Assembly: GCA_907165275.2 (NCBI GenBank)
Contig: OU015672.1
Location: 8,662,501-8,726,500, forward strand
Reading direction: 5' to 3'
DNA length: 64,000 bases
Origin: Zygaena filipendulae
Lineage: Eukaryota > Arthropoda > Insecta > Lepidoptera > Zygaenidae
In this document: one piece after another, positions 31,900 to 43,713 of the stretch
How the letters are laid out: each line of letters begins with the position of its first letter
Numbering within the stretch: the stretch's first letter is position 1
Made by a program: the position numbers and the translations under genes
Notes under the pieces: generated by a model
Databases searched by the model: none
What the model was told of the DNA's origin: nothing
Seen by the model: the letters and a program-made list of their open reading frames with translations, nothing else

Positions 31900-32273
31900 T
31901 CCCTACTAATATTATAAATGTGAAAGTAACTCTGTCTGTCCGTCTGTCTGTTACGCTTTCACGCCTTAATGGCTCAACTGATTATTATTAAATTTTGCGT
32001 ACACGTTGTCAGGGGTACAGGAAGGACATAGAGGTTTGAGTTTTATGAAGATGTTTATTTTCCCATAAAGAATTACATAAATTCACTTACTGAGAAAACT
32101 TTTTTTAACTTAGTAATAATATTTGATAACTGGCACAATAAGTGCAACTAAACTAAAATAAAAAGCTTAAATAGGGTACTTAAATCAACTTAAATTACAT
32201 AGGGTACTTTTTATCCCGGAATTCCCGCGGGAACTCCGAACTTATTCCGAGTGAAACCGTGGGAAACAGCTAG
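31900..32273 (+). mobile_element. Helitron-type copy split by a 165-bp insertion
   Basis: A|TCCCTACTAATATTATAAAT start, ACGCTTTCACGCCTTAATGG, GTACACGTTGTCAGGGG. After the insertion: GGGTACTTTTTATCCCGG, TCCCGCGGGAACTCCG, GAAACAGCTAG|T. Confidence 0.88.
32032..32196. mobile_element. 165-bp insertion with ACATAG target duplication
   Basis: ACATAG is present at 32026-32031 and 32197-32202, and the Helitron sequence is continuous without the insert. The insert is AT-rich (GTTTGAGTTTTATGAAGATG ... CTTAAATT) with no inverted ends, so it may be a truncated LINE or SINE. Confidence 0.75.
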
Positions 32274-32397
32274 TATTTAATAAAACAAAAAAAATCTGTG
32301 AGTGTCGTAAAACACTCGGATAGAACGAAGTTTCTGCACGTCGTAGTTTAAAAAAAAAAAAAAACAATAATAATAATCATTCCAATAACCATTGACC

Positions 32398-32681
32398 AAT
32401 AAGATAAGATAAGAAAGATTTATTTAAGCAAGAGGAGAAACACAACACAAATGAACACATACAGAACAACAAAGAATAAGCGCGCACCTATGACGCTGTG
32501 TCGGAAAATTCCTTTCACGTTTCCTAGCGATGCGATTATCCGTACCGTGCGATAAATAACTTCGCACTAAAACTGAACTAAAAGGTAAATATCTAGGACC
32601 AAAGCCAGTCACATGAGCCCCAACTCGATGTGGTTGAGCCGTAACTATAGAGTTCCCATGGGCATCTGTCGGCTCCATCAT
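32398..32681 (-). repeat. LINE 3' end with (TAAGA)n tail
   Basis: ATAAGATAAGATAAG then AAGCAAGAGGAGAAACACAA. The minus-strand sequence upstream of the tail is open for 85 codons but has no reverse-transcriptase motif. Confidence 0.45.
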
Positions 32682-32981
32682 CAGATCAGCCCCGTGTCAA
32701 ACAATATTGCATTGTCATCCGAACTATGAACATAATATACGTTGATTACAAATAGGTTTAATTGACTTCAAAGATCTTAATATACACTGTTTGTAAAATA
32801 ATTCAAAGTTTAATAAAATTTAAAGTTTAATAATTATTTTTATCTACACTAATGTTGTAACATTCTACTTATACTTGACTTATAATTACTACTGTTATAG
32901 CGCAGACAACAAAACACTCAATTTAAGGAATTTCACATGATGGTATAATATCCACATCGATATCGTAAAATCTCATTATAA
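32682..32981. other. no gene seen
   Basis: AT-rich spacer. Confidence 0.3.
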
Positions 32982-33043
32982 CATCAATAAAACGCGACCA
33001 ACTTGATTGCAGGGCCAATCAGGTTGGTCGCGTTTTATTGATG
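32982..33043. repeat. 27-bp-stem hairpin
   Basis: CATCAATAAAACGCGACCAA plus CTTGATT, an 8-base loop GCAGGGCC, then the reverse complement with a single mismatch. Too short for a usual MITE and unusually well kept. Could be a miniature foldback element or a small-RNA hairpin. Confidence 0.85.
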
Positions 33044-33321
33044 CGCGCAGCTGCGCTCTCATTGGTTAGATTTTAATGGCGGCAAAATCACTGTGACAAT
33101 ACACGTACGCGTGAATTTCATTTAATGCTTTTACTCTTGTTGTTTGATTAATTGCATTAGTGAAGATAAAGTAGTGTATGCAACTGCATATAACACGGGT
33201 ATTAAAACACTCGTTACTATTATTTCAATAAACTACTATTTTGGTAATATCTCCTATAGCGATGGTTCTTGAAGAAAATTTCTACACTCAATAAGAAAAT
33301 AATTTCATTGATTTCAGTACT
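33044..33321. other. no gene seen
   Basis: Begins CGCGCAGCTGCGCTCTCATT, GC-richer than its neighbours. No open frame of note. Confidence 0.3.
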
Positions 33322-33527
33322 AATTGTGCCCCATGGTTTCACCCGCGGTAATTTCAGAGTTCCCGTGCGAATTCCGGGATAAAAAGTACCCTATGTCCTT
33401 TTCAGTACCCCTGACAATGTGCATGCCAAATTTCATCCAAATCTGTTCAGACGTTTTTGCGCGATTGAGTAACAAACATCCAAATATCCAAACATCCACA
33501 CTTTCACATTTATAATATTAAGTAGGA
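33322..33527 (-). mobile_element. Helitron-type copy, near full length
   Basis: CTAATTGTGCCCCATGGTTT, GTTCCCGTGCGAATTCCGGG, TGTGCATGCCAAATTTCATC, CACATTTATAATATTAAGTA. The terminal CTAG is mutated to CTAA. Confidence 0.8.
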
Positions 33528-34204
33528 TCTCCGCTGATTATCTAGTGTTAGATTAGGTAGCTTTTTGCTAGTTATCTGAAAACATTTTTTAAACTTATCT
33601 GCTTCATACTCAATGTCAGATAGGACGCCAATTAAAAAGCCCAAGGGCGAAACTAATTGTTTCATTTTTCCCCCACCGCTACAAAACTTAGTACTCACGA
33701 ATTCATAACACGGACTCGATTTACATAAAGATTGTAAGAATCGTTTTAAAAATAGCTGAATTCGAGGCGGAGAATATTCACCGACCACCGTTTTTATGCA
33801 AAGTTACTTAACTTTGGCCTTGGGGAACAATGTACTGGGATGTAACGACAAAACGCCAAATGTGAACTTTTGAGTTTTTGACAATAGCCGAAGGTTTTGG
33901 TTGTTTGCAAAGAAAAGAAAAAACGCATAAACATGAAAACTAAAAGCACATTAAGTGTTAAGGGCAAGTATCGCGTTATTTAAGCTTAATTATGAACCTA
34001 ATGGTGGTGCAATAAGGGTAACATTACTACCATGTGCCTTGAAAGAGATCTCTTTCTCTAAAAGGATCTTTATCACTCAAATCACAAGAAAATCCATAGA
34101 TTTAAAGATTTTTTTAATCCATTTTTTTATTCGTATGCATTAAATAATAAAAATTATAATAAAATTATTCTTTAAATGTAGGTAACTGTGACGGTCAATC
34201 TATT
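33528..34204. other. no confident gene
   Basis: A minus-strand open frame of 92 codons at 33510-33788, with a Cys pair and FLIGVLSDIEYEADKFKKCF, looks coding in composition but matches no family I recognise. Part of its 3' end lies in the Helitron copy. Could be a fragment of an old transposase or exon. Confidence 0.25.
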
Positions 34205-34400
34205 TACAAAATATGCGAATGCGAGTGTATTTGTTGGTTTTTTTGTTTGTTACGCTTTCACGCCTTAACGGCTTAACCGATCATCATGAAATCTTGCATA
34301 CACGTTGTTAGGGGTACAGAGAAAGACATAGGAAACTTTTTACCCCGAAACTCCTGCGGAAACTCCGAACAAAAAGATAACGCGGGTCACCCGAGTTCAG
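34205..34400 (+). mobile_element. Helitron-type copy, decayed
   Basis: TTGTTTGTTACGCTTTCACG, CTTAACGGCTTAACCGATCA, TACACGTTGTTAGGGGTACA, CTCCTGCGGAAACTCCG, GCGGGTCACCCG. Ends about 10 bp before the candidate exon. Confidence 0.65.
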
Positions 34401-34410
34401 TGCTTTTTCC

Positions 34411-34635
34411 ATGATTTCACTTCAATTTTTTTTCCTTGCCATTTCAATATTTCACCACAATGCCAACACAAACACCAATTACCGAACCGGCCTGCAACTG
34501 GTTGGCAATGTGCCAGCTGATTCGATCAAGCGCTACCTCCGACAAATTATGATTTATGCCGAGAGCACGTCGCGCCCTCGTCCACCTGTTACACCGTTGG
34601 GAATCAAAGCATGGAGAAAACTTGAGAGCAATAAA
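34411..34635 (+). CDS. candidate first exon of a small secreted peptide precursor (partial)
   Basis: Unrecognised for certain. From the ATG at 34411, residues 1-18 (MISLQFFFLAISIFHHNA) read as a signal peptide: short N-region, hydrophobic core, polar end. About 57 residues follow. AAA|GTAATT at 34635/34636 is a possible 5' splice site in phase 0, after residue 75. The mature part has a YLRQI stretch and then R-P-R, spaced as YL-x11-RPR, which is the spacing at the C-terminus of insect neuropeptide F (YL-x11-RPRF-amide). However, Pro follows instead of Phe/Tyr, and there is no Gly-Lys-Arg amidation and cleavage site. The composition is GC-richer than the flanks. It may be a real exon, a relic, or chance; the start context is ordinary. 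Confidence 0.3.
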
Positions 34636-34639
34636 GTAA

Positions 34640-35124
34640 TTTTTTTTTTGTTTTTAAAACTGAATCTTATGAATTGTGATCGCATGCTGTGTCCACTTCT
34701 AGTAGGATGTACACGACATGCATGTCATTTATATTAAATTTACTATCTATTTACCTATGTAAGACAATAATGTGTATCATCCGGTTTAGTGAACCTTTAA
34801 AAAAAAAAGGAAACAATGTTAAAGTATTTGTAGAACAGAAAGAAACATAGTAACAGATAACAGCAGATAATAATCAGCTATCACGACTAACTGATGATGA
34901 TAACAGTAACTGAAGGCAGGCAGAGGTATGATCGAGACTTTTAGCTGAGCGACAGCGACATATCTCGAACGAACTAGAAACTATTACAAATAATTGCACC
35001 AATATCAGTAATAGGAGGACCTATTCATAGGATTTTTAGTTGCAAATATAAGTTTCTTTGTTACGCTTCCACACTTTAACTACGCAACCGATCATCGTGA
35101 AATTTTTCCATACAAAAATTCAAG
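34640..35124. other. no gene seen
   Basis: AT-rich, consistent with an intron if the preceding exon is real. A repeated GATAACAGCAGATAATAATC-like tract lies at 34855-34915. Confidence 0.3.
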
Positions 35125-35300
35125 CGGTTTTCGCCGCGTTAATATCGGGGTTCTAGTGGGAATTCTTAGTTAATAAGTACCTTATGTCCTTTTCTGTACC
35201 CTTTTTAATGTGCCTGCAAATTTTTATGGCGATCGGTTAAGTAGTTAAGGCGTGAAAGGTCACAGACAGACATTCAGGTTTATAATAATATGAATAGATT
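35125..35300 (-). mobile_element. Helitron-type copy, decayed
   Basis: AAGCGGTTTTCGCCGCGTTA, TTCTAGTGGGAATTC, TGTCCTTTTCTGTACCC, GCGATCGGTTAAGTAGTTAA. Confidence 0.6.
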
Positions 35301-35410
35301 CATTCTTCGCCTTATCCAACCTTTTCTACAGCAGGTGAAAGTTAATAATAGTTGAATTTAACGCTTTAACCGCCATAGAAACCAGCTAGTTTCCAAAACT
35401 ATATTAAAGA

Positions 35411-35600
35411 CTAGCTGTCCCACGCGGTTTCATCCGCGTTAAAGTCGGAGTTCCCGCGGTAATTCTGGATTACAATATAGCCTATGTTACTCAGGAATAA
35501 CGTATCTTTTAAACGGTGAAATAATCGTAAGAAACAAACAAACAAAAATTTATTATATATTAATATTATATATTAATTTATAATATTAGTATAGATTTCA
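35411..35600 (-). mobile_element. Helitron-type copy
   Basis: CTAGCTGTCCCACGCGGTTT, GTTCCCGCGGTAATTCTGG, TATAGCCTATGTTACTCAGG, GAAACAAACAAACAAAAAT, TTATAATATTAGTATAGA. Confidence 0.75.
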
Positions 35601-35811
35601 TTTCTTGTTACGCTTTGGTGTAACACACAGCCGCCTGTGTGATATCACTTAACTCGCAAATGGTGACGGAAACAAATGAGAAGTGCGAGAAATTCTCAAG
35701 TATTCGCCGAGTTAATGGGAGAATCTGGAGTGACGTGTCATGATTACTATATTTAATCGACTAAATAATAATACGATAAATAAATATCAAATCATCTGTC
35801 TTTAAAATATT

Positions 35812-35990
35812 ACTAGCTGTACCTCGCGGTTTCAACCGCAGAAATTTCAGAGTTCCTGCGGGGATTTCAAATTAAAATATAGCTTACGTTACTCAGGGAT
35901 AGTGTAGCTTTCTAATGGTGAAGTAATTTTTGAAATCGATCCAGTAGTTTTTGAATTAAATCGTAACAAACAAACACAAAATCAAACATT
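35812..35990 (-). mobile_element. Helitron-type copy
   Basis: CTAGCTGTACCTCGCGGTTT, GTTCCTGCGGGGATTTC, GTTACTCAGGGATAGTGTAG, CGATCCAGTAGTTTTTGAAT. Same subfamily as 30190-30394. Confidence 0.7.
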
Positions 35991-36335
35991 TTTTCTTTAT
36001 CATATAGATGGGGAGGGACTTCATGCTTAAGGAAAAAGATAAAGAAAATATTGCTTTAAGGAAAAAAAAATCATCATTGTTTATGAATAAAAAAAAATCG
36101 GATTTAAATAAATAACAAAAATTTGCTTCCACTTCCAACAAAGAGCTTCATTAATAATTTATCTGCAGAAACAACTCGTGCCATAGGCATTATCCTTTCA
36201 GGATCAAAATAATATGCGACAGCAAGTTATTACATGTATTTTTATGGAAATTACGTAATGAGCTTGTTTTGTTTCTCTTTAACAAAAAAATATATGTTAC
36301 TTTCAATACGAGAAATGTAATAATTTTATTAATAG

Positions 36336-36480
36336 CCAGCTGTGCCCCGCGGTTCCATCTGCGTCCTAATTTACTCCTTATATCATCAGCTAGTTAGCGG
36401 TGAAAGTCCCGTCAAAATCGGTCCAACCGTTTCGGTGATTCACCCACGTGTGTTTCGGAAATCTCGCAGGAACTCCAAAC
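36336..36480 (-). mobile_element. Helitron-type copy
   Basis: AGCTGTGCCCCGCGGTTCCA, GTGAAAGTCCCGTCAAAATC, GTCCAACCGTTTCGGTGATT. Confidence 0.55.
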
Positions 36481-36875
36481 TTCTTTTATAAGAACCTTCT
36501 CCTTACACTAAAAAAACATGAAAAAAAAAGCGAAATTGGTCCAGCCAGTCATTCATTGGTCATGATTCCGTGACCAAGGCAGATAGGGATTAATTTTCAA
36601 ATATACCAAGACCATAGTTGTTTGGGAGTTCCCGCGGGAACTCCTTTTCTTAGCTGACTTCTCCTACCTATAAACAACCTATCTGCCAAATTTCATCTAC
36701 CAAAACTACTTTTCGACATATTGGTGTTTAACCAGGTCGTCAGTGACCATTCGTTTTTAATAAAATTAAGTACATAGAATATCTGGAAATATTTATTAGT
36801 AACTCCTACGTCACTTGGTGCCTAATAAAGAGAAATTAAACCGGATTTTCACTACATAGTATAAAACAAATTCGC
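36481..36875. other. Helitron remnants, no gene
   Basis: GGAGTTCCCGCGGGAACTCC at 36625-36644 is a perfect 20-bp palindrome left from a Helitron copy. CCAGCCAGTCATTCATTGG sits nearby. Confidence 0.4.
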
Positions 36876-36879
36876 TTTC

Positions 36880-37061
36880 TCTGTTCCTATATCCCTATGT
36901 ATATGCTCAAATTACACAGCTTTAAAACTACGCAACGCATTTGAATGCGGTTTTCACCAATAGATAGAGTGCTTCATGAGGAAGGTTTATAACTATATTT
37001 TATCCTGGAATTCCGGCGGGAACTCCGAATTACCGCGGGTGAAACCACGCGGGTTAGCTAG
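36880..37061 (+). mobile_element. Helitron-type copy
   Basis: GCAACGCATTTGAATGCGGT, TTCACCAATAGATAGAGTGC, TTCCGGCGGGAACTCCG, TTACCGCGGGTGAAACCACG, GTTAGCTAG|T. Confidence 0.75.
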
Positions 37062-37383
37062 TAATTAATATGACTTTGGTGGAAACCCAACGTGATTGGT
37101 TTTTTATACTGACTTTTATATCCCAAACCAGAACACCTACATGTTTTTGTGAATCATTTGCCTTTGGCGCATCGAATTCGAAAATTCTTTTATACTCACT
37201 CAGAGAAAAATAGGGGTTTGTTGGGGAAAATTCGCGACCGAAAGTCCTCCACCGAAGATCGGTCATCAGTATTTCTGCTACCGGTTCGGTTGGGCACCAT
37301 ATTCGGTCAGTAAACTCTTCTGTAGTTTGCACACTATTGACACAACACGGGGTCGGTCCCTGTGCCTGCTGATCACTGATACT

Positions 37384-37434
37384 GTTGCCCGAAAGATGTT
37401 TTGCCGACGCAACGACGAACATCTTTCGGGCAAC
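37384..37434. repeat. 17-bp perfect inverted repeat at the foldback border
   Basis: GTTGCCCGAAAGATGTT and its exact reverse complement are separated by 17 bp. It lies 4 bp outside the 9-bp direct repeat. Confidence 0.85.
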
Positions 37435-37437
37435 TAA

Positions 37438-37446
37438 GCATCTAAC
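37438..37446 (+). repeat. 9-bp target duplication, left
   Basis: GCATCTAAC, repeated exactly at 45943-45951. Both copies lie 7 bp outside the start of the long arms. Confidence 0.8.
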
Positions 37447-37453
37447 ATGTTGG

Positions 37454-39344
37454 TGAACTTGGCATATCATTTGCCAGCAGATCAATTTTTTTTTAGAGTT
37501 CTGTTCGCATGCAGCTGAGTTCTAGAGTTCCTGATACTTTTTAGAAATAGTTCCGGCGTTTAAACCTGAAAAAAACGCTGTTGAAAAAATGATCTGCTAA
37601 CTTCCCGTAGCAGATCATTTTCCGGAAAATCAAAAATAAAAGCGATTTTCTTGTGCATTAAGGTTAGTTGTGGAGTTCCTGATACTTTTCAGAAATAGTT
37701 CTGGCGGTCTTACCCTAAAAAAATCAATCCGTAAATATGGGTCTAGAAGTAAAAATAATTAGGTTTTAATCGTAATAAAAGGGTTTTAAAGCTGTTTTGA
37801 GGCAAGAAACTTTTTGTTTCTTAATGTTCGATATCAGCACTCTAGAATAGAACTAGTTTTAGGTGCAGAACTCCCGTTAAAGAGCCAGCAGATCATAGTA
37901 TAAAAGTAAAAAAGTATAAAGATAAATTTTAAGTGCTTTCACCAATGCGTGGACTAGCACGTGGAGGCCGGAACTACCTCGTTTCTCACAGATAAGTATC
38001 AGAACTTCGATACAGAACTGGATCGCAAACCAGAACTCCCGTTTAAAATTCAGCAGATCATGGTAGAGTAGTAAAATAATTAAAAAATATATTATTTTAA
38101 CAGTTCCAATAGTACGTGGAGGCCGGAACTCCTTTGTTTCTCACAGATCAGCATCAGAACTCCGATACAGAAGTGGATCCGAGACCAGGATTCCCGTTTA
38201 AAGTCCAGCAGATCATGGTAGAGTAGTTAAAAAGTTAAAGAATATTTATTTAACAGTTCCACTAGCACGTGGAGGCCGGAACTCCTTTGTTCCTCACAGA
38301 TCAGTATCAGAACTTCGATACAGAAGTGGATCGTGAACCAGAACTCCCGTTTAAAATCCAGCAGATCATGGTAGAGCAGGTAAAAAGTTAAAGAATTTTA
38401 ATTTAACAGTTGCACTACCATGTGGAGGCCGGAACTCCTTTGTTTCTTACAGATCAGCATCAGCACTCCGATACGGAAGTGGATCCGAGACCAGAACTCC
38501 CGTTTAAAATCCAGCAGATCATAGTAGAGTAGTAAAAAAATAAAAAAAATAAAATATTTTAACAGTTCCACTAGCACGTGGAAGCCGGAACTCCTTTGTT
38601 TCTCACATATCAGTATGAGAACTTCGATACAGAAGTAGATCCAAAACCAGAACTCCCGTTTAAAATCCAGCAGATCATAGTAGAGTAGTAAAAAAAATAA
38701 AAATAACAAATTTTTAACAGTTCCACTAGAACGTGGAGGTCGGAACTCCTTTGTTTCTCACAGATCAGTATAAGAACTTCGATACAGAAGTGGATCGCAA
38801 ACCAGAACTCCTGTTTAAAATCCAGCAGATCATGGTAGAGTAGTTAAAAAATTAAAAAAATATTATTTTACAGTTCCAATAGCACGTGGAGGCCGGAACT
38901 CCTTTGGGTCTCAAATATCAGTACCAGAACTTCGATACAGAAGTGGATCCAAAACCAGAACTCCCGTTTAAAATCCAGCAGATCATGGTAGAGTAGTTAA
39001 AAAATTAAAAAAAATATTATTTTAACAGTTCCAATAGCACGTGAAGGCCGGAACTCCTTTGGTTCTCACATATCAGTACCAGAACTTTGATACAAAAGTG
39101 GATCCAAAACCAGAACTCCCGTTTAAAATCCAGCAGATCATAGTAGAGTTTAAAAAAGGTAAAGAATATTAATTTGACAGTTCCACTAGCACGTGAAGGC
39201 CGGAACTCCTTTGTTTCTCACATATCAGTACCAGAACTTTGATACAAAAGTGGATCCAAAACCAGAACTCCAGTTTAAAATCCAGCAGATCATGGTTTCC
39301 AAAATGTTAAAAGTTAAAAATATTATTTTGATAGTTTGACGTAT
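37454..39344 (+). repeat. foldback left arm, outer part
   Basis: Starts TGAACTTGGCATATCATTTG. A unique outer 500 bp (with a 14-bp-stem hairpin, AAAATGATCTGCTA / TAGCAGATCATTTT, at 37586-37621) is followed by about nine 150-157-bp tandem units with CACGTGGAGGCCGGAACTCC and CCAGCAGATCATGG (first near 37964). It pairs base for base with 44045-45935, with about 97% identity where I compared and no net indel. Confidence 0.92.
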
Positions 39345-42300
39345 CACACTTATATGTTTGAGATTAAAAAAATCATATTTAATTATAGGATACAGCCAGA
39401 TATGGAAACTCTTTTCGATAGGGTGTTAGACCACTAGTTCTCTCGACTACACCTCCCACTGAGACCGGAACTCACATAAAAATATCAGCATATCACACTT
39501 ATATGTTTGGGATTTAAAAAAAATCATATTTCATTATAGGATACAGCCAGAGATGGGAATTCTTTTCTATAGAGTGCAAGGCCACTAATTCTCTTGATCG
39601 AACCTTCTGCTGTGACCGGAACTCACATAAAAATATCAGCATATCACACTTATATGTTTGGGATTTGAAAAATTCATATTTAATTATAGGATACAGCCAG
39701 AGATGGGAACTCTTTTTGATATGGTGTAAGACCACTAATTCTCTCGACTACACCTCCCAATGAGACCGGAACTCACATAAAAATATCAGCATATCACATT
39801 TTTATGTTTGAGATTAAAAAAATCATATTTAATTGTAGGATACAGCCAGAGATGGGAACTCTTTTTGATAGGGTGTAAGACCACTAATTCTCTCGACTAC
39901 ACCTTCCCATGAGACCAGAACTCACATAAAAATATCAGCATATCACACTTTTATGTTTGAGATTAAAAAAATCATATTTAATTATAGGATACAGCCAGAG
40001 ATGAAAACTCTTTTCGATAGGGTCTAAGACCACTAGTTCTCTCGACTACACCTCCCACTGAGACCGGAACTCACATAAAAATATCAGCATATCACACTTA
40101 TATGTTTGGGATTTGAAAAATTCATATTTAAGTATAGGATACAGCCAGAGATGGGAACTCTTTTCGATAGGGTGTGAGACCACTAATTCTCTCGACTACA
40201 CCTCCCAATGAGACCGGAACTCACATAAAAATATCAGCATATCACACTTATATGTTTGGGATTTGAAAAATTCATATTTAATTATAGGATACAGCCAGAG
40301 ATGGGAACTCTTTTCATATGGTGTAAGACCACTAATTCTCTCGACTACACCTCCCAATGAGACCGGAACTCACATAAAAATATCAGCATATCACACTTAT
40401 ATGTTTGGGATTTGAAAAATTCATATTTAATTATAGGATACAGCCAGAGATGGGAACTCTTTTCGATATGGTGTAAGACCACTAATTCTCTCGACTACAC
40501 CTCCCAATGAGACCGGAACTCACATAAAAATATCAGCATATCACACTTTTATGTTTAACATTAAAAAAATCATATTTAATTATAGGATACAGCCAGAGAT
40601 GGGAACTCTTTTCGATATGGTGTAAGACCACTAATTCTCTCGACTACACCTCCCAATGAGACCGGAACTCACATAAAAATATCAGCATATCACACTTTTA
40701 TGTTTAAGATTAAAAAAATCATATTTAATTATAGGATACAGCCAGAGATGGGAACTCTTTTCGATATGGTGTAAGACCACTAATTCTCTCGACTACACCT
40801 CCCAAGGAGACCGGATCTCACATAAAAATATCAGCATATCACACTTATATGTTTGGGATTTGAAAAATTCATATTTAATTATAGGATACAGCCAGAGATG
40901 GGAACTCTTTTCGATATGGTGTAAGACCACTAATTCTCTCGACTACACCTCCCAATGAGACCGGAACTCACATAAAAATATCAGCATATCACACTTTTAT
41001 GTTTAACATTAAAAAAATCATATTTAATTATAGGATACAGCCAGAGATGGGAACTCTTTTCGATAGGGTGTGAGATCACTAATTCTCTCGACTACATCTC
41101 CCAATGAGACCGGAACTCACATAAAAATATCAGCATATCACACTTATATGTTTGGGATTTGAAAAATTCATATTTAATTATAGGATACAGCCAGAGATGG
41201 GAACTCTTTTCGATATGGTGTAAGACCACTAATTCTCTCGACTACATCTCCCAATGAGACCGGAACTTACATAAAAATATCAGCATATCACACTTTTATG
41301 TTTAAGATTAAAAAAATCATAATTAATTATAGGATACAGCCAGAGATGGGAACTCTTTTCGATATGGTGTAAGACCACTAATTCTCTCGACTGCACTTCA
41401 CAATGAGACCGGAACTCACATAAAAATATTAGCATATCACACTTTTATGTTTGAGATTAAAAAAATCATATTTAATTATAGGATACAGCCAGAGATGGGA
41501 ACTCTTTTCGATAGGGTGTAAGACCACTAATTCTCTCGACTACACCTCCCACTGAGACCGGAACTCACATAAAAATATCAGCATATCACACTTATATGTT
41601 TGGGATTTGAAAAATTCATATTTAATTATAGGATACAGCCAGAGATGAAAACTCTTTTCGATAGGGTCTAAGACCACTAGTTCTCTCGACTACACCTCCC
41701 ACTGAGACCGGAACTCACATAAAAATATCAGCATATCACACTTATATGTTTGGGATTTAAAAAATTCATATTTAATTATAGGATACAGCCAGAGATGGGA
41801 ACTCTTTTCGATATGGTGTAAGACCACTAATTCTCTCGACTACACCTCCCAAGGAGACCGGAACTCACATAAAAATATCAGCATATCACACTTATATGTT
41901 TGGGATTTGAAAAATTCATATTTAATTATAGGATACAGCCAGAGATGGGAACTCTTTTCTATATGGTGTAAGACCACTAATTCTCTCGACTACACCTCCC
42001 AATGAGACCGGAACTCACATAAAAATATCAGCATATCACACTTTTATGTTTAACATTAAAAAAATCATATTTAATTATAGGATACAGCCAGAGATGGGAA
42101 CTCTTTTCGATAGGGTGTGAGATCACTAATTCTCTCGACTACACCTCCCAATGAGACCGGAACTCACATAAAAATATCAGCATATCACACTTATATGTTT
42201 GGGATTTGAAAAATTCATATTTAATTATAGGATACAGCCAGAGATGGGAACTCTTTTCGATATGGTGTAAGACCACTAATTCTCTCGACTACACTTCCCA

Positions 42301-43713
42301 ATGAGACCGGAACTCACATAAAAATATCAGCATATCACACTTTTATGTTTAACATTAAAAAAATCATATTTAATTATAGGATACAGCCAGAGATGGGAAC
42401 TCTTTTCGATATGGTGTGAGACCACTAATTCTCTCGACTGCACCTCCCAATGAGACCAGAACTCACATAAAAATATCAGCATATCACACTTTTATGTTTG
42501 AGATTAAAAAAAATCATATTTAATTATAGGATACAGCCAGAGATGGGAACTCTTTTCGATAGGGTGTAAGACCACTAATTCTCTCGACTACACCTCCCAC
42601 TGAGACCGGAACTCACATAAAAATATCAGCATATCACACTTATATATTTGGGATTTGAAAAATTCATATTTAAATATAGGATACAGCCAGAGATGGGAAC
42701 TCTTTTCGATAGGGTGTAAGACCACTAATTCTTTAGAATACACCTCCTAATGAGACCGGATTTCACATAAAAATATCAGCATATCACACTTATATGTTTG
42801 GGATTTGAAAAATTCATATTTAATTATAGGATACAGCCAGAGATGGGAACTCTTTTCGATATGGTGTAAGACCACTAATTCTCTCGACTACACCTCCCAA
42901 GGAGACCGGAACTCACATAAAAATATCAGCATATCACACTTATATGTTTGGGATTTGAAAAATTCATATTTAATTATAGGATACAGCCAGAGATGGGAAC
43001 TCTTTTCGATATGGTGTAAGACCACTAATTCTCTCGACTACACCTCCCAATGAGACCGGAACTCATATAAAAATATCAGCATATCACACTTTTATGTTTA
43101 ACATTAAAAAAATCATATTTAATTATAGGATACAGCCAGAGATGGGAACTCTTTTCGATAGGGTGTGAGACCACTAATTCTCTCGACTACACCTCCCAAT
43201 AAGACCGGAACTCACGTAAAAATATCAGCATATCACACTTTTATGTTTGAGATAAAAAAAATCATATTTAATTATAGGATACAGCCAGAGATAGGAACTC
43301 TTTTCGATAGGGTGTAAGACCACTAATTCTCTCGACTACACCTCCCAATGAGACCAGAACTCACATAAAAATATCAGCATATCACACTTTTATGTTTGAG
43401 ATAAAAAAAATAATATTTAATTATAGGATATACCCAGAGATGGGAACTCTTTTCGATAGGGTGTAAGACCACTAATTCTTTCGACTACACCTCCCACTGA
43501 GACCGGAACTCACATAAAAATATCAGCATATCACACTTATATATTTGGGATTTGAAAAATTCATATTTAAATATAGGATACAGCCAGAGATGGGAACTCT
43601 TTTCGATAGGGTGTAAGACCACTAATTCTTTAGAATACACCTCCTAATGAGACCGGATTTCACATAAAAATATCAGCATATCACACTTTTATGTTTGAGA
43701 TTAAAAAAATCAC
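39345..43713 (+). repeat. 149-bp tandem array, ~30 units
   Basis: Period 149-150 bp. Each unit holds TATCAGCATATCACACTT, ATTATAGGATACAGCCAGAG, ATGGGAACTCTTTTCGATA, CACTAATTCTCTCGACTACA and GAGACCGGAACTCACATAAA. Units fall into variants by the segment after TATGTTT: GGGATTTGAAAAATTC, GAGATTAAAAAAATC and AACATTAAAAAAATC. Some variant units recur at fixed multiples (about 898 bp and 1647 bp), pointing to block duplication by unequal exchange. Open frames across the array are artefacts. Confidence 0.97.

Larger units (their letters stand above)
37062..37446 (-). other. open frame of unknown identity, interrupted by the foldback element
   Basis: The minus-strand frame is open across this interval. 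If the 8.5-kb element and one copy of the 9-bp repeat are ignored, it stays open into the other flank (to about 46010, where TAG occurs). That makes roughly 150 codons. No domain is recognised. A 17-bp inverted repeat inside it argues against a conserved exon. Confidence 0.25.

Noticed and set aside
38398..38709. 103-codon open frame, with an identical translation at 44680-44991
   Set aside because: The two frames are the same stretch of the left and right foldback arms read inward. The composition is low-complexity Phe/Leu from tandem units, so duplication does not mean selection.
42805..43053. 82-codon frame with an internal repeat
   Set aside because: It spans two adjacent 149-bp units; the repeated peptide is just the repeated DNA.
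39345..43713. CRISPR-like array
   Set aside because: Units are contiguous 149-bp tandem repeats with no variable spacers, inside a eukaryotic foldback element.
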